NCBI GenBank assembly: GCA_034168985.1 | Contig: JAXFJE010000031.1 | Coordinates: forward strand, 1-64,000 | Direction of reading: 5' to 3' | DNA from: JALEVB01 sp022768265 | GTDB lineage: Bacteria > Bacillota_I > Bacilli_A > Erysipelotrichales > Erysipelotrichaceae | Length of the DNA stretch: 64,000 bases | Part shown: positions 43,094 through 51,289 of the stretch, in pieces | Layout: the number at the start of each line of letters is the position of its first letter | Numbering within the stretch: position 1 is the first letter of the stretch | Program-made: the position numbers and the translations under genes | The notes under the pieces: generated by a model | Told to the model about the DNA's origin: nothing | The model's database searches: none | The model's input: the letters and a program-made list of their open reading frames with translations, nothing else

Positions 43094-44803
43094 ATGGTTT
43101 TAAAAGGTATCGCAGCATCACAGGGGATTGCAATCGCAAAAGTATATAAATTACAACAACCTGTCTTAACGATCACTAAACAAAGTGCAAATGTTGAAGA
43201 GGAGCTAGCTAAACTAGATGCCGCTTTTGCAAAAACGATTAGTGATATCGAAGCAATCAAAGAAAGAGCTTCAGCTAACTTATCAGAGGAAGAATTAGCA
43301 ATTTTTGATGCTCATCTAATGATGGCTAATGACCCTGAAATGAAAGGTCAGATCGAACAAATGATCAAAGATGAAAGCATCAATGCTGAATTTGCTACGC
43401 AAGAAGTTGCTAATATGATGGTAGCAATGTTTGAAAGCATGGACAATGATTACTTCAAAGAAAGAGCAGCTGATGTTAAGGATGTTACTTTTAGATTACA
43501 ATGCAATATCGTCGGAGCTATTATTCCTGATCTAACAGCAATTGATGAAGAAGTAGTTATCGTTGCCGAAGATCTAACACCTTCTGATACAGCACAATTG
43601 AACAAAACTTATACTAAAGGTTTTGCAACAGCCATCGGTGGAAGAACTTCACACAGTGCAATCATGGCTAGATCTTTAGAAATTCCAGCTGTTGTTGGTT
43701 GTAAAGAAATCTTAGAAAGTGCTAATCACGGGGATATGTTGATCCTTGATGCCGTTGATGGCAAAGTGATCATTGCACCTACTGATGAAGAAGTTGCTGA
43801 ATATACAGCTAAACAAGCTAAATTCTTAGAAGAAAAAGAAGCTTTGAAAGTATTAGTTAATCAAAAAAGCGTGACTGTTGATGGTCATGAAGTAGAACTT
43901 GCTGGCAACATCGGAACTCCAAAAGATGTTGAAGGTGTATTGACTAATGGCGGTGAAGGTGTTGGTTTATACCGTACAGAATTCTTATATATGGATTCTG
44001 AAACAGACTTCCCTTCGGAAGATGAACAATACGAAGCTTATAAGACCGTATTAGAAAGAATGAATGGTAAGAAAGTTGTTATCAGAACTTTGGATATCGG
44101 TGGAGATAAACGCTTAAATTACTTCACATTCCCAGAAGAAATGAACCCATTCTTAGGATATCGTGCTATCAGATTATGTTTAGATCGTACAGATATCTTT
44201 AGAACTCAATTAAGAGCATTGATCAGAGCTAGTGCTTATGGACGTCTTTGCATCATGTTCCCAATGATCGCAACATTGAATGAATTTAGAAATGCTAAAG
44301 CAATCTTTGAAGAAGAAAAAGCTAAATTAGTTGCAGAAGGCGTTAAGATCGGCGATAAGATCGAAGTTGGTATGATGATTGAAATTCCAGCCGCTGCAGT
44401 ATTAGCAGATAAATTTGCTAAAGAAGCTGATTTCTTCTCCATCGGTACTAATGACTTGGTACAATACTCTATGGCTGCTGACCGTATGAGCGAAAAAGTT
44501 TCTTACTTATATCAACCATTGAATCCATCATTATTACGTTTGATCAAAATGGCAATTGATGGTGCCCATAAAGAAGGTAAATGGTGTGGTATGTGTGGAG
44601 AAATGGCTGGCGATGAACTAGCTGCTCCAGTATTACTAGGTCTTGGTCTTGATGAATTCTCAATGAGCGCATCAAGCATCTTAAGAGCTCGTAAGATGAT
44701 CAGATCATTATCAAAAGCAGAAATGACAGACTTAGCAGCAAAAGCTATCGAAATGGAAACGATGGATGATGTTGTTGAACTTGTTAAAAATAGCTTAAAA
44801 TAA
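43094..44803 (+). CDS. ptsI: PTS enzyme I
   Basis: Enzyme I (569 residues) moves phosphate from PEP to HPr at the head of all PTS uptake, including the permease at 3708-6181. The phosphorylated His is residue 187 in GGRTSHSAIMARS. The PEP-binding barrel shows RTLDIGGDK, GTNDLVQYSMA and the late CGEMAGD. The start at 43094 (VLKGIAASQGIAIAK) is best spaced from AAGG at 43081. HPr (ptsH), usually adjacent, is not nearby. Confidence 0.95.
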   Translation: MVLKGIAASQGIAIAKVYKLQQPVLTITKQSANVEEELAKLDAAFAKTISDIEAIKERASANLSEEELAIFDAHLMMANDPEMKGQIEQMIKDESINAEFATQEVANMMVAMFESMDNDYFKERAADVKDVTFRLQCNIVGAIIPDLTAIDEEVVIVAEDLTPSDTAQLNKTYTKGFATAIGGRTSHSAIMARSLEIPAVVGCKEILESANHGDMLILDAVDGKVIIAPTDEEVAEYTAKQAKFLEEKEALKVLVNQKSVTVDGHEVELAGNIGTPKDVEGVLTNGGEGVGLYRTEFLYMDSETDFPSEDEQYEAYKTVLERMNGKKVVIRTLDIGGDKRLNYFTFPEEMNPFLGYRAIRLCLDRTDIFRTQLRALIRASAYGRLCIMFPMIATLNEFRNAKAIFEEEKAKLVAEGVKIGDKIEVGMMIEIPAAAVLADKFAKEADFFSIGTNDLVQYSMAADRMSEKVSYLYQPLNPSLLRLIKMAIDGAHKEGKWCGMCGEMAGDELAAPVLLGLGLDEFSMSASSILRARKMIRSLSKAEMTDLAAKAIEMETMDDVVELVKNSLK

Positions 44804-44823
44804 TAAGTAAAATAGTATAAAAT

Positions 44824-44853
44824 AAAGAGTGTGTTTCAAACACACTCTTTTTT
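44824..44853 (+). terminator. terminator after ptsI
   Basis: AAAGAGTGTG/CACACTCTTT with loop TTTCAAA, followed by T3 (six consecutive T in all). Confidence 0.92.
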
Positions 44854-44865
44854 AAGGTGATGATG

Positions 44866-45336
44866 ATGAAAAAAGTGATATTTATTTCTTCGACAGGTGG
44901 GCATTTAGTAGAGTTATTGCAGTTAAAGCCCTTGTTTTCTAAGGTTAATGCTTATCTGATTACAGAAAAAACCAAATCAAATGAAGATCTTAAACAACAA
45001 ATTGAGGTGCCAATCGGTTATTTAGCTTATGGAACCAAGAAACATCTATTTAGTTATTTATTTATCTTTGCGTTTAATATCTTGAAGTCTTTATATTATT
45101 TTATAAAATTTAGACCAGATGCCATCGTGACCACAGGTACCCATACGGCTGTGCCGATGTGCTATATTGCTCATTTTTTTAAGAAAAAGGTCATTTGGAT
45201 CGAAACTTTTGCCAATAGTAAAAGCCCAACCGAAGCTGGACGAATGGTATATAAAATTGCTGATACCTTCATCGTTCAATGGGAATCGATGTTAGAGTTT
45301 TATCCAGATGCGATCGTAGGAGGTGCCATTTTCTAA
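44866..45336 (+). CDS. Alg14/PssD-like glycosyltransferase subunit
   Basis: The 156-residue protein begins KKVIFISSTGGHLVELL, the Alg14/PssD/EpsE start, and has a hydrophobic stretch near 60-80 and VTTGTHTAVP. In the two-part GT-B enzymes it is the membrane-anchoring, acceptor-binding half. Its partner follows with a one-base overlap. The ATG at 44866 is eight bases from AAGG; three other start codons lie in the run just before it. Confidence 0.88.
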   Translation: MKKVIFISSTGGHLVELLQLKPLFSKVNAYLITEKTKSNEDLKQQIEVPIGYLAYGTKKHLFSYLFIFAFNILKSLYYFIKFRPDAIVTTGTHTAVPMCYIAHFFKKKVIWIETFANSKSPTEAGRMVYKIADTFIVQWESMLEFYPDAIVGGAIF

Positions 45337-45812
45337 TGATATTAGTAACCCTAGGGACACAAGATAAGCATTTTACCCGCTTGATTGCCATGGTTGATGA
45401 GCTTATCAAAGATGGTACGATCCAAGATGAAGTCTTTGTGCAAGCAGGATCAACGGCTTATCAAAGCGATAAGATGCAGATCTTTGATTATATCGATATG
45501 GAAAGCTATGAAAAATTATTAGCTCAATGTGATGTTTTGATCACGCATGGTGGTGTTGGGACGATCTTATCAGCCTTAAAAGATGGCAAGATCGTTATCG
45601 GTGTGGCAAGAGAAGCGCGCTATAAAGAACATCACAATGATCATCAAAAAGAAATCATTGATAGTTTTAGCACGCAAGGCTTGATCTTGAAGGCTGAAGA
45701 TGTTGCTAGTTTAAAGATGGCTTTAGCAAAAGCCAAAACCTTTGAACCTAAGCCTTTTGTCAGCAACAATGAAAATTTTATCAAATTGATCAGTAAGGAG
45801 TTAGGAATATGA
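45336..45812 (+). CDS. Alg13/PssE-like glycosyltransferase catalytic subunit
   Basis: A 158-residue nucleotide-sugar-binding half (GT28 C-terminal type), with MILVTLGTQDKHFTRL, VFVQAGST and the donor-site ITHGGVGTILSAL. AGGAGG lies 11 bases before the TAATG overlap. Alone among non-polysaccharide genes, its sugar and acceptor cannot be read. The next gene overlaps by four bases. Confidence 0.88.
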   Translation: MILVTLGTQDKHFTRLIAMVDELIKDGTIQDEVFVQAGSTAYQSDKMQIFDYIDMESYEKLLAQCDVLITHGGVGTILSALKDGKIVIGVAREARYKEHHNDHQKEIIDSFSTQGLILKAEDVASLKMALAKAKTFEPKPFVSNNENFIKLISKELGI

Positions 45813-46567
45813 AATTATTAGCGTCTGATTATGATGGAACACTGAGGATGCAAGATAAGGTGGATGTAGCGGTCATTGAAGCAATCAAAGCTTTTCAAGC
45901 AGCAGGTAATATTTTTGGAATTGCTACGGGAAGATGCATAGATCTAGTTAAATGCGAACTAGATGGTCAAAATATTCCGTATGATTTCATCATCGGTAAT
46001 AATGGTGGTACCATCATTGATAAAAATGGCAAGTTGTTAGAGAATAACTTATTGGATACAGAAATTGCTAAAAAGATCTTGCAGATCTTAGGAAGCTTCA
46101 AGCCAGATCAATTAGGAGTCAGCGATGGGTTGACCTATGCCACCAATTACCCGATGCTAGAAACCTTGATGCCTTCATTACGTTTTTATGATTATCAAAA
46201 ACCAGATGTCTTAAAAGTGATCGCCAAAGGGGATATCACTTCGATCTTTGTATATTTCAAAGATTTTCATAAGAAACAAAAGGCGATGGCCGCTATCAAA
46301 GGTTTGATCGAGAATCTAGCTTGTTCCACTAATGATGAAATGATATCTGTTTGTAATAAAGGAATCAATAAACAATATGGGGTAGCAACGATTGCAAAAT
46401 ATTTCAATGTCGATGAGGTATATGTCATCGGAGATGATTATAATGATGTGGAAATGGTCGCTCATTATCATGGCTTTACCGTGGAAAGAGCGAATAAAAT
46501 GATCAAAAAAATAGCTTCCAAACAATTTAAAGATGTTAAGGAAGCTATTGAATATCTAATGGGCTAA
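45809..46567 (+). CDS. HAD-superfamily (Cof-type) phosphatase
   Basis: A 252-residue HAD IIB hydrolase with DYDGTLR at residue 7, IATGR near 39, a cap domain and the GDDYNDVEM motif near 209. The substrate is probably a sugar phosphate. It is translated with the glycosyltransferase pair (ATGA overlap), so it may act on a related sugar phosphate. Confidence 0.88.
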   Translation: MKLLASDYDGTLRMQDKVDVAVIEAIKAFQAAGNIFGIATGRCIDLVKCELDGQNIPYDFIIGNNGGTIIDKNGKLLENNLLDTEIAKKILQILGSFKPDQLGVSDGLTYATNYPMLETLMPSLRFYDYQKPDVLKVIAKGDITSIFVYFKDFHKKQKAMAAIKGLIENLACSTNDEMISVCNKGINKQYGVATIAKYFNVDEVYVIGDDYNDVEMVAHYHGFTVERANKMIKKIASKQFKDVKEAIEYLMG

Positions 46568-46568
46568 T

Positions 46569-47771
46569 TTATTTGCCCGTTTTTATTTTTTGGGCCCATT
46601 TTGCTAATTTATATAAGATCTTGTTGATTGGTAGATCAAATTCTCCTACATATTCGATGACATAAGGGTGAAAGTTAGCTTTAAAGGTTGATAAACCATC
46701 ATTCAAGCTTCCTTCGACCCCACCCATATTGACAAAAGTATATCCTAGATCAAATGAATGTTGGATCTTATACATATATAGTGGATACTGTGGGCGAAAT
46801 GCCTTAAAGTCATCATTACGACCAGCATACAACATTTCGATGTTTTTACCAAAGCCTACCATCAATCCGCCGGCAATCGTGGTTTCTTGAGGGTACTTTT
46901 CGCTAAGCGCTTTGATCTTAGGTAATTCTTTTTCAACATTGTTGATGGTTTGTTGGGCTTTTTTTAAAGCATTATTGGTGGCGTTTGGATCTTTCAAGGT
47001 TGCTTGTGCATTGCATAATTGTTCTTCAAGTTCATGGCAATATTTTGAAGCATCTACCTTGGCTAGATATAGATAGCTATTGTTGGGGTAGGTAGCCATG
47101 ATCTTTGCAAAATAGTCATGATTACGTAAGTGGACATTCTTATGTTGTTCGGTCAAGGCGATCATCTTAGAAAAATCAGCCAGTTCAGCTTGAGAGCATA
47201 AACCTACTTTGACATGACGCTTGTTGGCTGCTTTGATTGATTTTATAGTTGATGCAGGGACATCTTTTTCTAATTGTCCAACAAATGGCTTGGCCATATG
47301 GAAGCGTGGTTGGATCGTTTGCTCGATCTGCATCGTTTGACCTTTATAGATAGCGCCATTAGCTTCAAGGGTTTGGATCGCTTGTAAAGCTTTGATATCA
47401 TTTGGAGCGTCTTGGTTATCAAGATGGAAGCGGCGAAGTTCGATGGCAGGATCAAAGCTGATGAATAAACAATGTTTTTTCTTAGCCCATTTTTTTAATT
47501 CTTGGAAAAAGAAATGTACCAAATTTGCATCTTCATAATCCATGATCGGTCCTCGCGGCAGATAGATCATGCAAAAATTAGCAGGTAAAGGCTTGATCAA
47601 AGCTAAAGATGAAGCTACGATCTTGTCGTCTTTAAAAACGCTAACGATATCATGATCCCAATTATCTTTGATCTTGGCCCAATTGCTCGATTGTAAAAGA
47701 TTTGATAAGGGATGATTGATGACAAATTGATCGTGTAGGTCGCTAGAAACGTTACTTTTAAAGCAATACAT
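46569..47771 (-). CDS. FemX/FemAB-type peptidoglycan interpeptide ligase
   Basis: The 400-residue protein starts with a GNAT-like half (LLQSSNWAKIK, YLPRGPIMDYED) and contains a coiled-coil arm (about 232-280) typical of Fem proteins, followed by the second GNAT half with MLYAGRNDDFKAFRPQY and NMGGVEG. Fem ligases add amino acids from tRNA to lipid II to build the interpeptide bridge. Which residue it adds cannot be told. It is convergent with the HAD gene. Confidence 0.88.
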   Translation of the reverse strand: MYCFKSNVSSDLHDQFVINHPLSNLLQSSNWAKIKDNWDHDIVSVFKDDKIVASSLALIKPLPANFCMIYLPRGPIMDYEDANLVHFFFQELKKWAKKKHCLFISFDPAIELRRFHLDNQDAPNDIKALQAIQTLEANGAIYKGQTMQIEQTIQPRFHMAKPFVGQLEKDVPASTIKSIKAANKRHVKVGLCSQAELADFSKMIALTEQHKNVHLRNHDYFAKIMATYPNNSYLYLAKVDASKYCHELEEQLCNAQATLKDPNATNNALKKAQQTINNVEKELPKIKALSEKYPQETTIAGGLMVGFGKNIEMLYAGRNDDFKAFRPQYPLYMYKIQHSFDLGYTFVNMGGVEGSLNDGLSTFKANFHPYVIEYVGEFDLPINKILYKLAKWAQKIKTGK

Positions 47772-47920
47772 GAAACTTACCTCTTTTTTCTTAATATTAT
47801 ATAGTATAGCTAAAAATAAGGGTTAAAGCAATTATTCTAGCTAAAGCTTTGGTATCTTGTCGTGGGTTAGCATAAAAAAATTTTATCTTTTGATGAAAAA
47901 TACTAGTTTATTTATCATTA
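47772..47920. other. gene-free stretch before the pyr promoter
   Basis: I see no gene, repeat or clear promoter in these bases between the minus-strand fem gene and the pyr promoter. Confidence 0.4.
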
Positions 47921-47922
47921 TG

Positions 47923-47931
47923 TGCTATAAT
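47923..47931 (+). promoter_or_regulatory. extended -10 promoter of the pyr operon
   Basis: TGC followed by TATAAT gives an extended -10 element at 47923-47931. There is no good -35 box, as is normal for this promoter type. Confidence 0.6.
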
Positions 47932-47946
47932 TGTTATGGCTTTAAT

Positions 47947-48030
47947 TAAGTGCGAGACACTTAGAAGGAATTATATATAACATAACTATAGGATATATAG
48001 GTCTTCGAGTGTACTCGAAGGCCTTTTTTT
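47947..48030 (+). promoter_or_regulatory. pyr operon attenuator leader
   Basis: Three competing stems are visible. TAAGTG/CACTTA (47947-47963) is a small 5' hairpin. CACTTAGAAG (47958-47967) can instead pair with CTTCGAGTG (48003-48011) with one bulge. GGTCTTCGAG/CTCGAAGGCC (48000-48023) followed by T7 is a terminator. This is the anti-antiterminator, antiterminator and terminator order of pyr attenuators, but I do not find the usual PyrR-binding loop. Confidence 0.75.
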
Positions 48031-48045
48031 GAGAGGAAATGGAAG

Positions 48046-48918
48046 ATGGAAAACTTATTTAGACTTAAAGATTTGACGGTCGAAGAAATCAATGATATCT
48101 TAGACTTAGCCAACCAATGTAAAGAAGGAAAGTATGACAATTATCTACAAAATAAGATAGTTGCTAATTGCTTCTTTGAACCAAGTACCAGAACACAATA
48201 TAGCTTTAATACGGCCCAATTAAAACTGGGAATGAAAGTTATCAGCTTTAACAGCGAAAATAGTTCTTTAAAAAAGGGTGAAACCTTTTATGACACCTTG
48301 AAAACATTTGAAAGTTTCCAAATTGATGGTTTGGTAATTCGTGATCGTAAAGATCATTATTATGAAGAATTGACCAATATCAATATTCCAATCTTAAATG
48401 CCGGTGATGGAGCTAGCGATCATCCTACCCAATCATTATTAGATCTATTGACCATTCGCAATGAATTTGGTCATTTTGCCGGTTTGAAGATCGCAATCGT
48501 GGGTGATATCAAATATTCACGCGTAGCTCATTCTAATATCGAAGTGATGGAACGCTTAGGTATGGAATGCTATGTAAGTGGTCCAGAAGAATATCGTGAA
48601 GAAGGCTATAAGTTCATTGATTTTGATGAAGCTATCGAAAAAATGGATATCATCATGTTACTAAGGGTACAACATGAACGTCATGAAGAAAAAATGAAGA
48701 TTTCTACCGAAGAATATCATCAACGCTATGGCTTGACGATGGAACGTGTCAATAGGATGCCTGCGCATGCAATCATCATGCATCCAGCGCCATTTAATCG
48801 CATGGTCGAAATTGCGGATGATGTCGTAGAATGTTCAAAAAGCCGTATTTTCAAGCAGGTGGAAAATGGGGTCTTGGTAAGGATGGCAGCAATCTTAAAA
48901 ACGATCGGAGGTCTATAA
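48046..48918 (+). CDS. pyrB: aspartate carbamoyltransferase catalytic chain
   Basis: PyrB (290 residues) joins carbamoyl phosphate and aspartate. The carbamoyl phosphate site FFEPSTRTQ lies near residue 45 and HPTQSLLDL near 126; the end has MHPAPFNR. It is slightly shorter than many PyrB chains. No regulatory pyrI is present, as usual in Bacillota. It is the first gene behind the attenuator; pyrC starts two bases after its stop. Confidence 0.94.
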   Translation: MENLFRLKDLTVEEINDILDLANQCKEGKYDNYLQNKIVANCFFEPSTRTQYSFNTAQLKLGMKVISFNSENSSLKKGETFYDTLKTFESFQIDGLVIRDRKDHYYEELTNINIPILNAGDGASDHPTQSLLDLLTIRNEFGHFAGLKIAIVGDIKYSRVAHSNIEVMERLGMECYVSGPEEYREEGYKFIDFDEAIEKMDIIMLLRVQHERHEEKMKISTEEYHQRYGLTMERVNRMPAHAIIMHPAPFNRMVEIADDVVECSKSRIFKQVENGVLVRMAAILKTIGGL

Positions 48919-48920
48919 GA

Positions 48921-50204
48921 ATGACAAGGCTTTTTAAAGATGCCAATGTTTTTTATCAAAATAAGTTTATCAATAGTGATTTTTTGATCGATGATGAAGG
49001 TAATTTTATCATCGCTGATCTAATTGACATTCAAGCTGAAGATGTTGATGAGGTCATTGATTGTGCAGGATTAACGGTCATGCCAGGTTTGGTAGATGTG
49101 CATACGCATTTGCGCGAACCAGGTTACAGTTACAAAGAAACGATCAAAACAGCTACTTATTCAGCAGCTAAAGGTGGGTTTACCACGGTATTTGCAATGC
49201 CTAATCTAAAACCCGCATGCGATAGTTTAGAACATTTACAACTTCAACAAAGCATCATTGATAAGGATGCTTGTATCCATGTCTATCCGATCTGTGCTAT
49301 TACCAAAGATCAAAAAGGGCGTGGAGAACTAGTAGATTTTGCTAGCTTGCATCAAGAATGCTTCCTTTATTCTGATGATGGTGTTGGTGTACAAGATAAA
49401 AACTTGATGGAAGAAGCAATGAAACAATGTGCTAAATATAACAGTGTCATCATCGCTCATTGTGAAGATGAAAGTGAATTAAAAGGTGGCAGCTTGAATG
49501 AAGGTATTGCTTCTAAACGCTTTAATGATGCGGGGATCAATAATGCTAGCGAATATAATGAAGTAATTAGAGATCTTGCTTTAGCAAAAGAAACTGGTTG
49601 TCAATTCCATATCTGTCATATGTCTTGTAAGGAAAGTGTTGAGGCTTTGCGTCAAGCGAAAAAAGAAGGCTTAAATGTCAGTGGAGAAGTTACTTGTCAT
49701 CATTTATGCTTAAACGAAGAAGATATCGATGAAGATAATGGTAAATGGAAAATGAATCCACCGCTTAGATCTAAGCAAGATCAAGAAGCTTTGATCAAAG
49801 CTATTCAAGATGGCACCATTGAAGTTATCTGTACAGATAATGCTCCCCATAGTGCCCAAGAAAAAGATTGTGCGATCAAAGATGCTAAGATGGGCATCGT
49901 TTCGATCGAGATTGCCTTTAGTTTGATCTATACCTACTTTGTAAAAAATAAATTATTGACTTTAGAACAAGTTATCAAATTGATGAGCTACAATCCTTGC
50001 GATATCTTTGGAATCGAAGGGGGAGAGATCAAGAACATGGAAAAAGCCAATTTATGTTTCTTTGATCTAAACGCAAATATCAGAGTTGATAGCAAAAAAT
50101 TCGCCTCAATGGGCAAAAGTTGTCCATTTGATGGTAAAATATTAAATGGAAAGTGTGTTATGACCATCGTTGATGGCAACATCGTTTATCGGGAGGATGT
50201 ATAA
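48921..50204 (+). CDS. pyrC: dihydroorotase
   Basis: PyrC (427 residues) cyclises carbamoyl aspartate. Metal-site motifs are DVHTHLREPG near residue 56, a CHHL segment and TDNAPH near 305. It is the longer type I-like bacterial form. I set the start at 48921, just after AGGTCTATAAG, since upstream in-frame codons lie in pyrB. carA begins on its last stop base. Confidence 0.95.
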   Translation: MTRLFKDANVFYQNKFINSDFLIDDEGNFIIADLIDIQAEDVDEVIDCAGLTVMPGLVDVHTHLREPGYSYKETIKTATYSAAKGGFTTVFAMPNLKPACDSLEHLQLQQSIIDKDACIHVYPICAITKDQKGRGELVDFASLHQECFLYSDDGVGVQDKNLMEEAMKQCAKYNSVIIAHCEDESELKGGSLNEGIASKRFNDAGINNASEYNEVIRDLALAKETGCQFHICHMSCKESVEALRQAKKEGLNVSGEVTCHHLCLNEEDIDEDNGKWKMNPPLRSKQDQEALIKAIQDGTIEVICTDNAPHSAQEKDCAIKDAKMGIVSIEIAFSLIYTYFVKNKLLTLEQVIKLMSYNPCDIFGIEGGEIKNMEKANLCFFDLNANIRVDSKKFASMGKSCPFDGKILNGKCVMTIVDGNIVYREDV

Positions 50205-51289
50205 TGGATAGAAAATTAGTTTTAGCTGATGGAAAAGAATTCTATGGTAAAGCTTTTGGTAGTACCAAAGAAGTAATCAGCGAGGTAGTATTTAACACTT
50301 CATGTGTAGGATATCAAGAAATCTTGAGCGATCCTTCATATACAGATCAAATGATCTGTATGACTTACCCATTAATTGGTAATTATGGGATCATTGATGA
50401 AGATTATGAATCAAAGATCTTTGGGCCAAAGGCCATGATCGTACGTGAATACAATGATAAACCATCAAATTTCCGTTACACCAAAACCTTAAATGAAGTA
50501 ATGGAAGAAAATGAAGTAGTAGGATTGACTCATGTCGATACCCGCTATATCACCCGCACGATCCGTGATGAAGGATCGATGCTTGGAATCATCTGTGATA
50601 GCGATGTTCCTGTAGCAGAAGCCTTAGCTAAGATCAAAGCTTATCAACAAGCACATGATCAAATTGCTAAAGTAAGCTGCAAGAAACGTTGGTATTCACG
50701 TTGTGCTAATCCACGTTTTAATGTCGTAGCAATCGACTGTGGTATCAAATATAACATCATTCGTGATCTAAATCGTAATGGTTGCAATGTAACGATCGTG
50801 CCATTTGATACAAGTGCCGAAGAAATCTTGGCCTTAAAACCAGATGGTATCTTCTTATCAAATGGTCCAGGTGATCCGCAAGATGTCATGGAAGTTGCTA
50901 AGGTCATCAAACAATTACAAGGTATCAAACCGATCTTTGGCATTTGTCTTGGCCATCAATTGATTGCTTTAGCTAATGGCTTTGAAACTTATAAATTGAA
51001 ATTTGGACATCGCGGTGCCAATCATCCTGTATTGAATGTCTTAACAGGAAAAATTGAAATTACTAGTCAAAATCACAGTTATGCCGTTAAAGAAAAAGCT
51101 GATCCAAAAGTTAAGATCACACATTATAACTTATTAGATAAAACGGTTGAAGGTCTAGAGATTGAAGATGATTGTTGCTTTAGCGTGCAATATCATCCGG
51201 AAAGTGCTGCTGGACCAGAAGATAGCAAGTATTTATTTGAAAAATTTATAAAATATATGGAACAATTTAAGGAGAAAGACAATGCCTAG
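50204..51289 (+). CDS. carA: carbamoyl phosphate synthase small (glutaminase) chain
   Basis: CarA (361 residues) releases ammonia from glutamine for CarB. The class I amidotransferase triad is visible: Cys248 in GICLGHQ and His/Glu in VQYHPES. The N-terminal half has the CarA-specific VVFNTSCVGYQEILSDPSY. It overlaps carB by eight bases. Confidence 0.95.
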   Translation: MDRKLVLADGKEFYGKAFGSTKEVISEVVFNTSCVGYQEILSDPSYTDQMICMTYPLIGNYGIIDEDYESKIFGPKAMIVREYNDKPSNFRYTKTLNEVMEENEVVGLTHVDTRYITRTIRDEGSMLGIICDSDVPVAEALAKIKAYQQAHDQIAKVSCKKRWYSRCANPRFNVVAIDCGIKYNIIRDLNRNGCNVTIVPFDTSAEEILALKPDGIFLSNGPGDPQDVMEVAKVIKQLQGIKPIFGICLGHQLIALANGFETYKLKFGHRGANHPVLNVLTGKIEITSQNHSYAVKEKADPKVKITHYNLLDKTVEGLEIEDDCCFSVQYHPESAAGPEDSKYLFEKFIKYMEQFKEKDNA

